Origin: Lutraria lutraria | Taxonomy: Eukaryota; Mollusca; Bivalvia; Venerida; Mactridae | Direction: 5' to 3' | Length of the DNA stretch: 64,000 nt | Assembly (NCBI GenBank): GCA_964023205.1 | Contig: OZ026838.1 | Span: forward strand, 30,903,843-30,967,842 | Position numbers and translations under genes: made by a program | The notes under the pieces: generated by a model | Database searches by the model: none | Seen by the model: only the letters and a program-made list of their open reading frames with translations | Told to the model about the DNA's origin: nothing | Shown: positions 10,784-22,182 of the stretch, piece by piece | Position numbering within the stretch: position 1 is the stretch's first letter | Layout of the letters: each line of letters opens with the position of its first letter

Positions 10784-11867
10784 GAGATGAAGATTGTTCA
10801 TGGTGATCTTCAGGAGACAGGGGATCTTCATGGGGAAACCAAAGTGGTACAGAAGTTGTTAGACAAGAACAAGCTTTCAGAGCAGTGGCCAAGATTGAGA
10901 GCTATGATCTGTGGCTCATACAAAAACCTAACACAGCACAACCTCTGTATAAGAGTCATTCCATGCATAAAGATCTCACAGAATTTATGAAGTTATGTAC
11001 AGTAGCCTATTGCTTATCAATAGGGGTCATCAATCAATTAGTATATGTAAGGATCAACCTCCAAACCAAATCTAAAGACCTAAGGCCACATTGCTTTCTT
11101 AGTAATTGGCCAGATAAGGTTTGATTACCAACAAACTGAAAGACCAACATGAGCCAACCAATATACTCCAATTTCTTCAGGGGAGGGGTGCTTAACTAGA
11201 ACAATAGAACCCTACACTTACAAAAATATGACAACAGAAATTCAAGACATTTTACCAAACAGAATAACAGCTGGGATCAGAATAAAGTTTTGTAAAAATA
11301 CACATAAAAAAATAAAGCAGAGGAAAAATAACCTACCTAACTTTGAAAGTTATTTGATATACCTTAATTTAACACAAGGGTACCAATACGCTTTTAAATG
11401 AGGTGTTTGTGAAACACCTATGCCCACTGAAGGGCAAATGGATAGTTGACCTTTGACCTATTGATAGACCTTATCAACAGGGGTCATCTATCTATGTGAC
11501 CAACCTTCAAACCAAGTTAAGACCTAAGGCCAAAACAGTCGAATTGGCCGGGCAAGGTTTGATTACCAACAAGCAAAAAAGACAGACATGAGCTATCCAA
11601 TATACCCCATTTCTTTGAAAGGAGGGCATAAGAAGAATTCTACAATTACAAAAATATGACAAAAATATAAACCATTCAATTCATGACAATTTACCTAAGA
11701 GAAATAACTGCTGGGACAATAATAAAGTGTTGTAAAAATACTCCTAAAATTAAAACAGAAGAAAAATCAACTACCTGAGGTTATTTCATGTATCTTCTAA
11801 GTTAAAATACAGGTACTGAAACACTGTTTTAACAAGGTTAAAGGTTTTCAATGAGATACAACCAATT

Positions 11868-12227
11868 ATGGATGCCACACTAGGCCAGCTGGTATATTTA
11901 GAGACAAATGGTGGCATATATTTGTCAGCTATGAGAAAGGACATTAAAATCAAGCAGGAGGGGTCTAGCAAGGTACATGCAGCTTATCTAGATGAAGAGA
12001 CTCTGCTGACATATATACAGAATGGACAGACTCAGAGATTGTTACACTCAGAACAGAATATCTGGCCAAATTACAGAAAAACATCAAACAAAGATTAGGC
12101 ACAGAGGACAGTGAAATGTTTACAGATTTGAGTTTGATTCTGGAACCTTCAGTTTTAAGAATATCAGATCAGAAAGAATCACATAATGCTCTGAAAAAGG
12201 TTGGACAACTGCATGGGGAAGACTAAG
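11868..12227 (+). pseudogene. hAT/ZNF862-like coding fragment, array unit 3 (frameshifted)
   Basis: Open from MDATLGQLVYLE at 11868, then shifted near 12010 by an extra TA pair in ACATATATACAGAATGG. The remainder matches the other units in another frame up to about 12227. Confidence 0.45.
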
Positions 12228-13309
12228 AGATGAAGATTGTTCATGGTGATCTTCAAAAGACAGGGGATCGTCATGGGGAAACCAAAGTGGTACAGAAGTT
12301 GTTAGACAAGAACAAGCTTTCAGAGCAGTGGCCAAGATTGAGAGCTATGATATGTGGCTCATACAAAAACCTAACACAGCACAACCTCTGTATAAGAGTC
12401 ATTCCATGCATAAAGATCTCACAGAATTTATGAAGTTATGTACAGTAGCCTATTGCTTATCAATAGGGGTTATCAATCAATTAGTATATGTAAGGATCAA
12501 CCTCCAAACCAAATCTAAAGACCTAAGGCCACATTGCTTTCTTAGTAATTGGCCAGATAAGGTTTGATTACCAACAAACTGAAAGACCAACATGAGCCAA
12601 CCAATATATACTCCAATTTCTTCAGGGGAGGGGGTGCTTAACTAGAACAAAAGAACCCTACACTTACAAAATATGACAACAGAAATTCAAGACATTTTAC
12701 CAAACAGAATAACAGCTGGGATCAGAATAAAGTTTTGTAAAAATACACATAAAAAATAAAGCAGAGGAAAAGTAACCTACCTAAGTATTGAAAGCTATTT
12801 GATATACCTTAAGTTAACACAAGGGTACTAATACGCTTTTTAATGAGGTGTTTGTGAAACACCAATGCCCACTGAAGGGCAAATGGATAGTTGACCTTTG
12901 ACCTATTGATAGACCTTATCAACAGGGGTCATCTATCTATGTGACCAACCTTCAAACCAAGTTAAGACCTAAGGCCAAAACAGTCGAATTGGCCGGACAA
13001 GGTTTGATTACCAACGAGCAAAAAAGACAGACATGAGCTATCCAATATACCCCCATTTCTTTGAAAGGGGGGCATAACTAGAATGTTAAAAAAGAATCCT
13101 ACAATTACAAAAATATGACAAAAATATAAACCATTCAATTCAAGACAATTTACCTAATAGAAATAACTGCTGGGACAAGAATAAAGTGTTGTAAAAATAC
13201 TCATTAAAACTAAAACAGAAGAAAAATCAACTACCTAAGGTTATTTCATGTATCTTTTAAGTTAAAATAAAGATACTAAAACACTATTTTAACAAGGTTA
13301 AAGGTTTTC

Positions 13310-13625
13310 AATGAGATACAACTAATTATGGATGCCACACTAGGCTAGCTGGTATACTTAGAGATAAATGGTGGCATATATTTGTCAGCTATGAGAAAGG
13401 ACATTGAAATCAAGCAGGAGGGGTCTAGCAAGGTACAAGCAGCTTAACTAGATGAAGAGACACTGCTGACATATACAGAATGGACAAACTCAGAGATTGT
13501 TACACTCAGAACAGAATATCTGGCCAAATTACAGAAAACCATCAAACAAAGATTCCGCACAGAGGACAGTGAAATGTTTACAGAATGATGTGAGTTTGAT
13601 GCTGGAACCTTCAGTTGTTAAAAAA
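13310..13625 (+). pseudogene. hAT/ZNF862-like coding fragment, array unit 4 (deleted)
   Basis: Carries in-frame stops (TAGGCTAGCTGG; CAGCTTAACTAG) and a frameshift near 13585, and is fused at about 13620 to block B sequence by a deletion. It is the most decayed copy. Confidence 0.45.
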
Positions 13626-14176
13626 AACACAAGAATAAAGTGTTGTAAAAATACACATGAAAAAAATAAAGCAGAGGAAAAATGACCCACCTAAGTTTTG
13701 AAAGTTATTTGATATATCTTAAGTTAACACAAGGGTACTTATACGCTTTTTAATGAGGTGTTTGTGAAACACCGATGCCCACTGAAGGGCAAATGGATAG
13801 TTGACCTTTGACCTTTAGATAGACCTTATCAATAGGGGTCATCTATCTATGTGACCAACCTTCAAACCAAGTTAAGACCTAAGGCCAAAACAGTCGAATT
13901 GGCCGGGCAAGGTTTGATTACCAACGAGCAAAAAAGACAGACATGAGCTATCCAATATACCCCCATTTCTTTGAAAGGGGGGCATAACTAGAATGTTAAA
14001 GAAGAATCCTAAAATCACAAAAATATGACAAAAATATAAACCATTCAATTCATGACAATTTACCTAATAGAAATAACTGCTGGGACAAGAATAAAGCATT
14101 GTAAAAATACTCATAAAAATTAAAACAGAAGAAAAATCAACTACCTAAGGTTATTTCATGTATTTTTAAAGTTAAA

Positions 14177-14587
14177 ATGAAGATACTAAAACACTATTTT
14201 AACAAGGTTTTCAATGAGATACAACCAATTATGGATGCCACACTAGGCCAGCTGGTATACTTAGAGACAAATGGTGGCATATATTTGTCAGCTATGAGAA
14301 AGGACATTGAAATCAAGCAGGAGGGGTCTAGCAAGGTACATGCAGCTTATCTAGATGAAGAGACACTGCTGAGATATAAAGAATGGACAGACTCAGAGAT
14401 TATTACACTCAGAACAGAATATCTGGCCAAATTACAGAAAAACATCAAACAAAGATTCCGCACAGAGGACAGTGAAATGTTTACGGATTTGAGTTTGATG
14501 CTGGAACCTTCAGTTGTAAGAATATCAGATCAGAAAGTATCACAAGATGCTCTGAAAAAGGTTGGACATCTGCATGGGGAAGACTAA
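14177..14587 (+). pseudogene. hAT/ZNF862-like coding fragment, array unit 5
   Basis: Predicted protein identical to that of unit 1, exactly 5,049 bp downstream. Nearby open stretches at 14591-14824 and 14821-15051 are likewise the same as those of unit 1. The preserved frame reflects recent copying, not necessarily selection. Confidence 0.45.
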
Positions 14588-15274
14588 GAGATGAAGATTG
14601 TTCATGGTGATCTTCAAGAGACAGAGGATCTTCATGGGGAAACCAAAGTGGTACAGAAGTTGTTAGACAAGAACAAGCTTTCAGAGCAGTGGCCAAGATC
14701 TGTGGCTCATACAAAAACCAACAAACTGAAAAACCAACATGAGCCAACCAATATACCCCAATTTCTTCAGAGGAGGAAGGGGTGCTTAACTAGAACAAAA
14801 GAACCCTACACTTACAAAATATGACAACAGAAATTCAAGACATTTTACCAAACAGAATAACAGCTGGGATCAGAATAAAGTTTTGTAAAAATACACATAA
14901 AAAAATAAAGCAGAGGAAAAATAACCTACCTAACTTTGAAAGTTATTTGATATACCTTAATTTAACACACAAGGGTACCAATACGCTTTTAAATGAGGTG
15001 TTTGTGAAACACCTATGCCCACTGAAGGGCAAATGGATAGGTGACCTTTGACCTATTGATAGACCTTATCAACAGGGGTCATCTATCTATGTGACCAACC
15101 TTCAAACCAAGTTAAGACCTAAGGCCAAAACAGTCAAATTGGCCGGGCAAGGTTTGATTACCAACGAGCAAAAAAGACAGACATGAGCTATCCAATATAC
15201 CCCCATTTCTTTGAAAGGGGGGCATAACTAGAAAGTTAAAGAAGAATCCTACAATTACAAAAACATGACAAAAA

Positions 15275-15717
15275 TACACATTTACTGAAAATATTATTAG
15301 GATTGGTGAATAAATAAAGGCGCTAGAGTGTAAACAAGCTTAGGCTGTAATATTAAATAGCTGGGGCGGATTAATTTATAGTTGCCTTTCCCTGGTCCTA
15401 AAACATCATCACCGGTTGGGACAGGGGGGAAAATCTTATTATTATTATATGAAAATTATTTTAAATGAAATCATCCCTCTGTGTAGAAACATATTTTACC
15501 TGTACAAAGTGTAATATATTATTATCCACATATTTTTTATATAATATAATGGCCCTATTAAGTAAGCTGTTAATTGAGTTTCACCTTAAGGTACCAGTGT
15601 ATTTTTTTCTTTTAACATTATATTATTTTTAACATTGTTTTAAATACTACACAGAGGATGATTATGTTCTTTTATGACTACTAGACCTGTATATCTCATA
15701 TCTTAAAATTAACATAT
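15275..15717. other. No gene seen
   Basis: AT-rich sequence between the end of the tandem array and a MITE. No coding signal or clear repeat was recognised. Confidence 0.5.
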
Positions 15718-15725
15718 ATATAAAT

Positions 15726-16499
15726 TAGGGCTGCAACGATTTGGGTACCCTACGGTTCGGTTCGAGTTCGGATATAACCTTCTCGATTATCGAATATTCA
15801 ATTCGGATATCTACATCAATAGACTAAATAAATTAACGTAGGATTTTTTGTAACCTGGTCCCAGTTTCATAAAAATTAAGTTTTTATTCAAACTCTTCTT
15901 ACTCAACTTATTTATTAAATCATACATAAATTTCTATTGTTCTGTTGTATGCAGTTCAGAATGTGGTATTAGAAAAAGTTACAACGTTGGTCTTAAACAA
16001 CAGTTTCCGACACTTGAAACAATTTACCAATTGTACACTTTTTTGGTCGAAGACATAAGATTTCTAGGTAAAAAAACACCCAAGTTCATTCTTGATTTTC
16101 TATTCAATTTTGTACCGTACCGTGAAACTGAGGGCAGGCTTGAAATTTTTAATATTCCAAAAAATATGTACAAGTCATTCTGCTGTAACAAAAAAATACT
16201 TGTATGCACAGTTTTGCAGTGCATTTATAACATACGACTAGTCTTCAAACCAAGATCGTTTCTCAAACACAAAATCTCGCCACACATTCAATTTTAGTGA
16301 CGCTGGTGGATCCATACTTGTTTTTGTTTACATGCGATGCAGTAAATGAAATGACGCGCACTGATTGGATAATATTATTGCCGGCGTACGCTAAATGACA
16401 GTGCCAAACCGTACCGAAAATACGGATTCCAGATCAGATAATCGATCCGATGCCATGCATTCGGATATATTCGAACTTCGGTGATTCGTTGCAGTCCTA
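15726..16499. mobile_element. hAT-type non-autonomous element (MITE), 774 bp
   Basis: Terminal inverted repeats TAGGGCTGCAACGA (15726) and TCGTTGCAGTCCTA (to 16499) are flanked by a perfect 8-bp direct duplication ATATAAAT (15718-15725 and 16500-16507). An 8-bp duplication with this TIR type is characteristic of hAT elements. Subterminal parts are rich in TTCGGATA-type motifs on both sides. No transposase is encoded; short open frames at 16031-16297 are not supported. Confidence 0.85.
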
Positions 16500-16507
16500 A
16501 TATAAAT

Positions 16508-17061
16508 AATAAACATTTTAGGTCCTGGGGGTTATTTTACAATAACAAACCATCATACTCTCCGGTATGTTCTAAAGACTTCATCAAACACATACATATG
16601 TGGCTGGCTGCAAAACAGTGAGTCTGATCTAATGAAGAAGCATATATGCTACATCAGACTCACTCAAGAGTTTGCATCCTCTTATATATGTTGTAAAAGA
16701 GAATGCAAACCAAATATCGGAGAGTACTAAATACACTATGGTACCCAAGTGGGTAAAAAAAATTGTTTGCATTTCTTCTACATAATTCACCCTAAATATA
16801 TGAATATCAGGCTGGTAGTAAATGTCTTCCCAATCCCAATATCTAGACAAAAGCACTTAAGTAAAAATAGCTTTAAATTCCCACTCTATTATAAATAGTA
16901 CTTCACTAAGGTCCCACTTGATTTAATATATGATTTAATATATAATTGTTTAAGATACTATACAAAATAGCTGTACAAGTCATAACATAGCTATATTATT
17001 TATAAAATTGTATGATTGAAGAACTACATTGATATAATATGTATACAGTTAGAAATCAAAT
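16508..17061. other. No gene seen
   Basis: AT-rich spacer between two transposable elements. No coding signal was found. Confidence 0.5.
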
Positions 17062-17063
17062 TA

Positions 17064-18010
17064 CAGTAAAACCCCGATTATTCGAATGTCATTGGGACCT
17101 GAAAAATCATTCGGATAATCCATGGTTTCGAATAATCCATTTCAGTATAATGTATTGGTTGGAAACGATAAATTCCGTACTGTCCGTATATTGCAAGGGA
17201 GTTAACTCTCGTATGTAAACATGACGTTATTTATTTGAGTGATAATAAGAATAAAATAAAATGTACAACAAACACTTATTATTTATCATTGTTTTATGAA
17301 TGTATATGAGTTAACCAATGAAACAATAATTCTTGTTAAGTAAATACCCGCGCATTTATGGATCATGCAGAACACAATCCGACACAATAATATGTCATTC
17401 TCACTTCACTTACTAACGATTGATTAGGCATCGCTATCGTAACATTCTAAGACAATTAAAGAATCGAAGACGTAATGTTTTTAGGTTTGGTAAGTTTTTT
17501 CATTAAATCATCATATTCTATTTAGCTTTGTTTAACTGTGTTCGAATCTGTTTTCAAATTTTTATTGACGCTGAAATGCAAATAAGTTCATACAGATCAC
17601 CATGCAGGTACGTACGCATATTAACTTATTATACCCGAGATCATAGTGTAATATTCGTCGCGAATAGTATAAAAGCGTAACAAACAATATGGTCAACTTA
17701 ACGATAATTAAACTGTTGACACGCTTCGTGTATGAATTGATGTGACACATTGTTTGTCACACGACATTTGATTCTCAATCGGCCATTGTTAAATTGACGA
17801 CTTCGAATAATAGGTGTGAAAATACGCGCATTTGTAACTTTAGGGACCAAATAATGCATTCGGATTACACCAGGTATTCGTAAAATCCGATTCGTATAAC
17901 CGGGGTTCGTTGTACTTGAAATATATAGAGACGTAATCGGGACCGTAGATTTTATTCGGATAATACCGGGTATTCGGATAATCGGTGTTCGGATAATCGA
18001 GGTTTTACTG
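17064..18010. mobile_element. TA-flanked inverted-repeat element (pogo/mariner-like), 947 bp
   Basis: Ends CAGTAAAACCCCGATTATTC at 17064 and GATAATCGAGGTTTTACTG at 18010, each next to TA (17062-17063 and 18011-18012). The right half also repeats TTCGGATAAT several times. TA duplication and CAGT ends point to the Tc1/mariner/pogo group. No transposase frame was seen, so it is non-autonomous. Confidence 0.75.
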
Positions 18011-18146
18011 TAGTTAAAAATGTCTTCAAAATAGTAAATATCTCATACTGAAAATAGCTCTTCTTTAATATTTCACTTAAATTAGTTGAAAACTAGACAC
18101 ACACACAAACTTTCATTAGAATAGCCTAAATATGTATTGTTGTATC

Positions 18147-18311
18147 AGTCTTCGAACTAATTTTTTTAAAGCACTTAGCCCGAACTATATGTGGACTATT
18201 GGAAATAGAAAATTTACCACTAGCCCGAGTACACAATTTTAAGAAAGTTCACTAGCCCGAATAGAAATTTACTAGCCCCGGGCTGTGGGCTAGTGGGTTA
18301 GCATGAAGACT
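18147..18311. mobile_element. Short inverted-repeat element, copy 1
   Basis: About 165 bp from AGTCTTCGAACTAA to TAGCATGAAGACT, with AGTCTTC/GAAGACT ends and internal CTAGCCCGA motifs. A diverged second copy lies at 29154-29333. Confidence 0.5.
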
Positions 18312-18821
18312 GTTGTATTTTTACATAGTTATTTTTGCTATCGGTGACTTACTAAAATGCCGTGAGCTCCATAACTGTCATGGTTCCTGTTCCCACTCTC
18401 ACTCTATTGTGTGCTGTAAGATTGGGGATTACATGATTAATCTACTATTGATCGATGTATGTCTTATATGTGACTTTTTGACATGTAAATCAGTGTTAAG
18501 GTTTATATCCATAACGCATATCGATCGATACTATGAGCTAGAGCTATATATAGTTGGATAAATTCTAAAAATAGAATGTGGGGTTTTCCCGTCAAAGTGC
18601 AGAGAACAGAAAGGCGGTACACATAAATTTGCGAAGAAATAACAGTTATTGTGAAGTTCGCAATTATCACATTGTGTGAAAGGGTATTTTGATGTTAAGA
18701 CAGAGGGATCGTAATGGAACTAATGAAATCGTGCGATGTTGGTATATTCCGTAGCGAGATCGGCAAAAATCGCCGTATAACGGCTTGTTTCCGAATAGCT
18801 ATAATTTTTTACAATAAACTT
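18312..18821. other. No gene seen
   Basis: Mixed AT-rich sequence with no coding signal that I trust. Confidence 0.4.
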
Positions 18822-19690
18822 CAGGGCCCTCATTTGACGTTTTTTGGGGCCAAAATTAGGCCCCATTCCCAATCTGACAAAAGTATTCGATCTTCCTTAT
18901 GGCAAGATCTGATGACGGCCTATACCAGTTTTTATTTTCAAAAGTCGGAATTTCCATGATCACTATTTATATCTATTTATAATTCAGCCAATCGTAAAAC
19001 TTGTTTCATCGGTACTTTGGCCGAATGAACTTTCTACCTGACGATGTTAGTAAACATTAAATTACGTGTAACATATTTGTCTGCAACCACTTTTTGATTT
19101 TTTTAGTAATCCTGATCGATTCGGCCATAGTAGTACAGAAAATTTAATAAACACGCATGTCACATGGGCGCTATTAATACATTTAGTTGCGTAAGAATAG
19201 GTGTTCGTGATAACTACAAGTCAAATATTGTTTTTTACTGCGGTTAAAAATAGAATCAGATCACTTTCAGAATTATTAAAGTAAGGCGCTGATTGGCTAG
19301 TGGAAAAGGTCACCTGAGGTGACCTTCTATAGGTCGTCTTCAGATCCTCATAGCGTAGCGGGTTTGAGGATATGATTTTTAATCAGATTGGCCCCATTCC
19401 CCTCCAAAAATAATATACTTTTTTCCCCTATTTTTGATAAAATTCCCCTCAAAATGTTTTTTAATGTTTTTTCTTAAATGGTTGATAGTAAGTTATTAAC
19501 CTTTGATAAATTGATATATTAATGTATGTAATATATCCAAATACAGCTATTTTAAGCATAAAATGTTTATTGCAAGTTTATGAGGCAGTTGAAAAAATCC
19601 CCTGAAATTCCCCTTTTTCCTCAAAATGACGCGAAATTCCTCTACCTGAGGGCCCCGGGCCCCTTCCCCTGAAGTGCAGCTAGGGCCCTG
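18822..19690. mobile_element. Possible inverted-repeat element with CAGGGCCCT ends
   Basis: Begins CAGGGCCCTCATTTG and ends GCAGCTAGGGCCCTG, each next to AACTT (18817-18821 and 19691-19695). The core is rich in TTCCCCT tracts and contains AAGGTCACCTGAGGTGACCTT (about 19304-19324), a perfect 10-bp-arm palindrome. The TIR is short and palindromic, so the borders are tentative. Confidence 0.45.
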
Positions 19691-21312
19691 AACTTTTACT
19701 TCACTTCAAAACCTGTCATATAGTCCAACATCATGATATTAAGTTTGAATATAATTCACACAATTATATAGATTTTCTGAAAAAATCATAACTACGATTA
19801 ATCAATCGATAGTGGTTTATGTCAGTTCATTTCTATTATCGATAGCAATTTTGTTCCGAGTATGAAACTAAAAACATGGAAAATCGAAAAACTTCAAAAC
19901 CAGATTATCACTAAAAGAATTATGTAGGTCAATTTTAATTCGTTTCTAACACTGTATTGCGCATTTAAAGTGATATGTGGTCATAATCAAGATATATTAT
20001 AAAAATGGAGCGTTTTGAAGAGCTTTTCAGTATGTATTAAATCAGTAAATACGACAGCAACAATGCTTATTTTGGTACCGATGGATTCGGAAAATTATAG
20101 GCTGGATAATGGGCTAATAAAAAAAACTCGAAACATCTGATAACTTAGATAACCATCATGCTAGGTTGATGGAATTTAGCACATGAATATCAGAATATGT
20201 ACATAAATAGATGGCAATATTGAGATGGTGTATGTTAATTCCTAAGCATGAATATCCATCAACTATACAGTTCCTAATTTAGGATTTCTCCTAACAGTCA
20301 TTGTTGTGTTGCGCGCAACACCAGTGACTTAATTGTCTCAAATGAAAAAAAATCAAGTTCCGAAAGTACTTTCAGTACTTTGATTTAAACATAGTTTTTA
20401 GAAGCAAAAGCGAAGCGAGTGCTTCTATAGTTATACACCCAGTTTTGTTTTGACAAAAACGTGACGCCATACATTCGCGTTGACAAATAGTACCATCGGT
20501 TGTATAACTCTACCGACTGCAGTTATGATACAAGTTGGATATATTGCAGGATTATGTTCATTTTTAATAATTACATTGTAATGGCGTTTCGAACTGTAGA
20601 ACTATCGAGTTTAATAATTCAGTATTCATCCGCACAAAAGTTTCATTCATAGTACGCTTCGCTACCATATACATGGGAATCGCTAAAAGACACTAGCAGG
20701 GCGAGGACACCAGTTAACCGTAACTTCGCCTACCGGATAGATATAAAGTATGGAATGCACTTGATCTTGCGGAATGAATTTCTTATTTGCGAGATGGGTT
20801 TGTATAATACATCTTTAATAAAAACATCTTCAACATAATTAAAAATAAATTTACACTCAACCACATCGCTAAAGAGTTAACCCTAATGAAGGAAAAACTA
20901 ACTCTATTATTACATATAATTGTAACGAAGTTTTAAGAGTCAGGCGTGTTTTACAGTGAACAGGAAGTGAAGGTATGAGTTTACTATCAACTTTAACAGA
21001 ATTGGGAACATGACAAGTGAACCTCTACCAAAACGTCTTCATTTCACTGAGCCAAAACTGACTAATTTCAGGAACTTATTAGTCCAAACAATATTTGAGT
21101 TTGAAAATGGTGCCTAGTAGAGTTGGTTGAGCTTTTTGGTATTATCTAATGCCCATCTACCATATTATGAATTACATTTTAACTTTTGCTTCTGACAGTA
21201 CTCTCAGCGCTTTGATTATATATTAGGCAATAGAAAAATTGTAAAAATAGTGAAAGCTCGCACATATGAGATTATCCCGGTTGCGAGGATAAACAAACTC
21301 AATAATCTCCCA
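19691..21312. other. No gene seen
   Basis: AT-rich sequence containing short palindromic pieces (TGTTGCGCGCAACA near 20308 and GAAGCAAAAGCGAAGCGAGTGCTTC-type sequence near 20401). No protein-coding pattern was recognised. Confidence 0.4.
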
Positions 21313-21376
21313 CGACGCCGGACAAAGACTGATCACAAAAGCTCACCCAGGGCACAAGTGCTCATGTGAGCTAAAA
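21313..21376. repeat. Fragment of the AGCTCAC-ended repeat
   Basis: ACGACGCCGGACAAAGACTG...AAAAGCTCACC...TCATGTGAGCTAAAA matches the end of the nested repeat at about 1560-1635. Confidence 0.5.
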
Positions 21377-21541
21377 AGACCGATTTCTTTCCAAAACATA
21401 TTGCACTATAGTATGTGTCAGTTACTTTAATGTGACGGCTCTCCACTTCATCCGAAGAGAATTGGTGTAGTATTAAGAAGATACCAAAGAAAATGTAACC
21501 TGGGTCGTACATTTGTTTACTAATGTTGTTCCACGCATATC

Positions 21542-22182
21542 ATGGAAAGTCACGTGGTACTGTATAGGCACCATGATAACAACAGTGACACCTTACCTGA
21601 AATTGTCCGTCAACCACTGGCATGTTTATTAACCTCCACCCCCAGCTGGTTACATCACACAGACCGAACGAATCTCATGGATTTACAATACTTACAGTGT
21701 AACTTATCAAAACGTTCCATTAAAAATATCACAGTGCAAATGAAGAAATTCGTTCGTTACCACAAGTGCATCCACTGTGAATGTTTATGGGCCCATTCCA
21801 ACACAGTCACAGGACTCGGTCTCAGCGCGCCAAAAGTATTAAGTTGCTACCGATGATGCTTTTCTAGATACACATGCATCCATTATGCAGCAGCGACTAG
21901 AATCTATCAGAAATGACATTTCTTTCGCAAACCATCATTCTTTGGAACGTTGTACAAAACGTGTCAATGGAGCGACGCTTACACCAAACCGCACGTTTTT
22001 TCACAAATGAGCGGAATTACAGGTTTCCGGTCAAGACCAGTGGTAAGGGAGAAGTGAGCGGGAACCAGTGTACCCGTGAAATGATTTTAATACAATCGAT
22101 GTGTACACACAAGTCACGTGCTACCCAGATCAGTGTTAGCAAGGCCTTAAGTGTATATAAGTTCTTTGTGTTAGCTTTATGA
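21542..22182 (+). other. Coding-like, frame-broken stretch of unknown nature
   Basis: The base composition is less AT-rich than the surroundings. Two medium open frames lie here in different phases (21542-21856 and 21913-22182). A third phase reads ...DAFLDTHASIMQQRLESI... from about 21851 until a stop near 22010. I do not recognise the protein. It may be a decayed gene, or simply a less AT-biased non-coding stretch. Confidence 0.2.

Larger units (their letters stand above)
8892..15274 (+). repeat. Tandem array of ~1.2-1.45-kb units
   Basis: Five units plus a stub, each beginning ACATGAGCTATCCAATATAC: 8892-10131 (1,240 bp), 10132-11585 (1,454), 11586-13030 (1,445), 13031-13940 (910, internal deletion), 13941-15180 (1,240) and 15181 to about 15274. 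Unit layout: block A (non-coding, ~230 bp), a hAT/ZNF862-like reading frame, block B (a diverged paralogue of block A), then a fragment of a dispersed repeat in reverse orientation with a TGACCTTTGACCT motif. Units 2 and 3 carry ~214 bp more than units 1 and 5. Unit 4 is deleted from inside the reading frame into block B. Confidence 0.85.

Noticed and set aside
16031..16297. 88-codon open frame inside the hAT MITE
   Set aside because: No transposase-like residues, and a minus-strand frame of similar size overlaps it; explained as chance.
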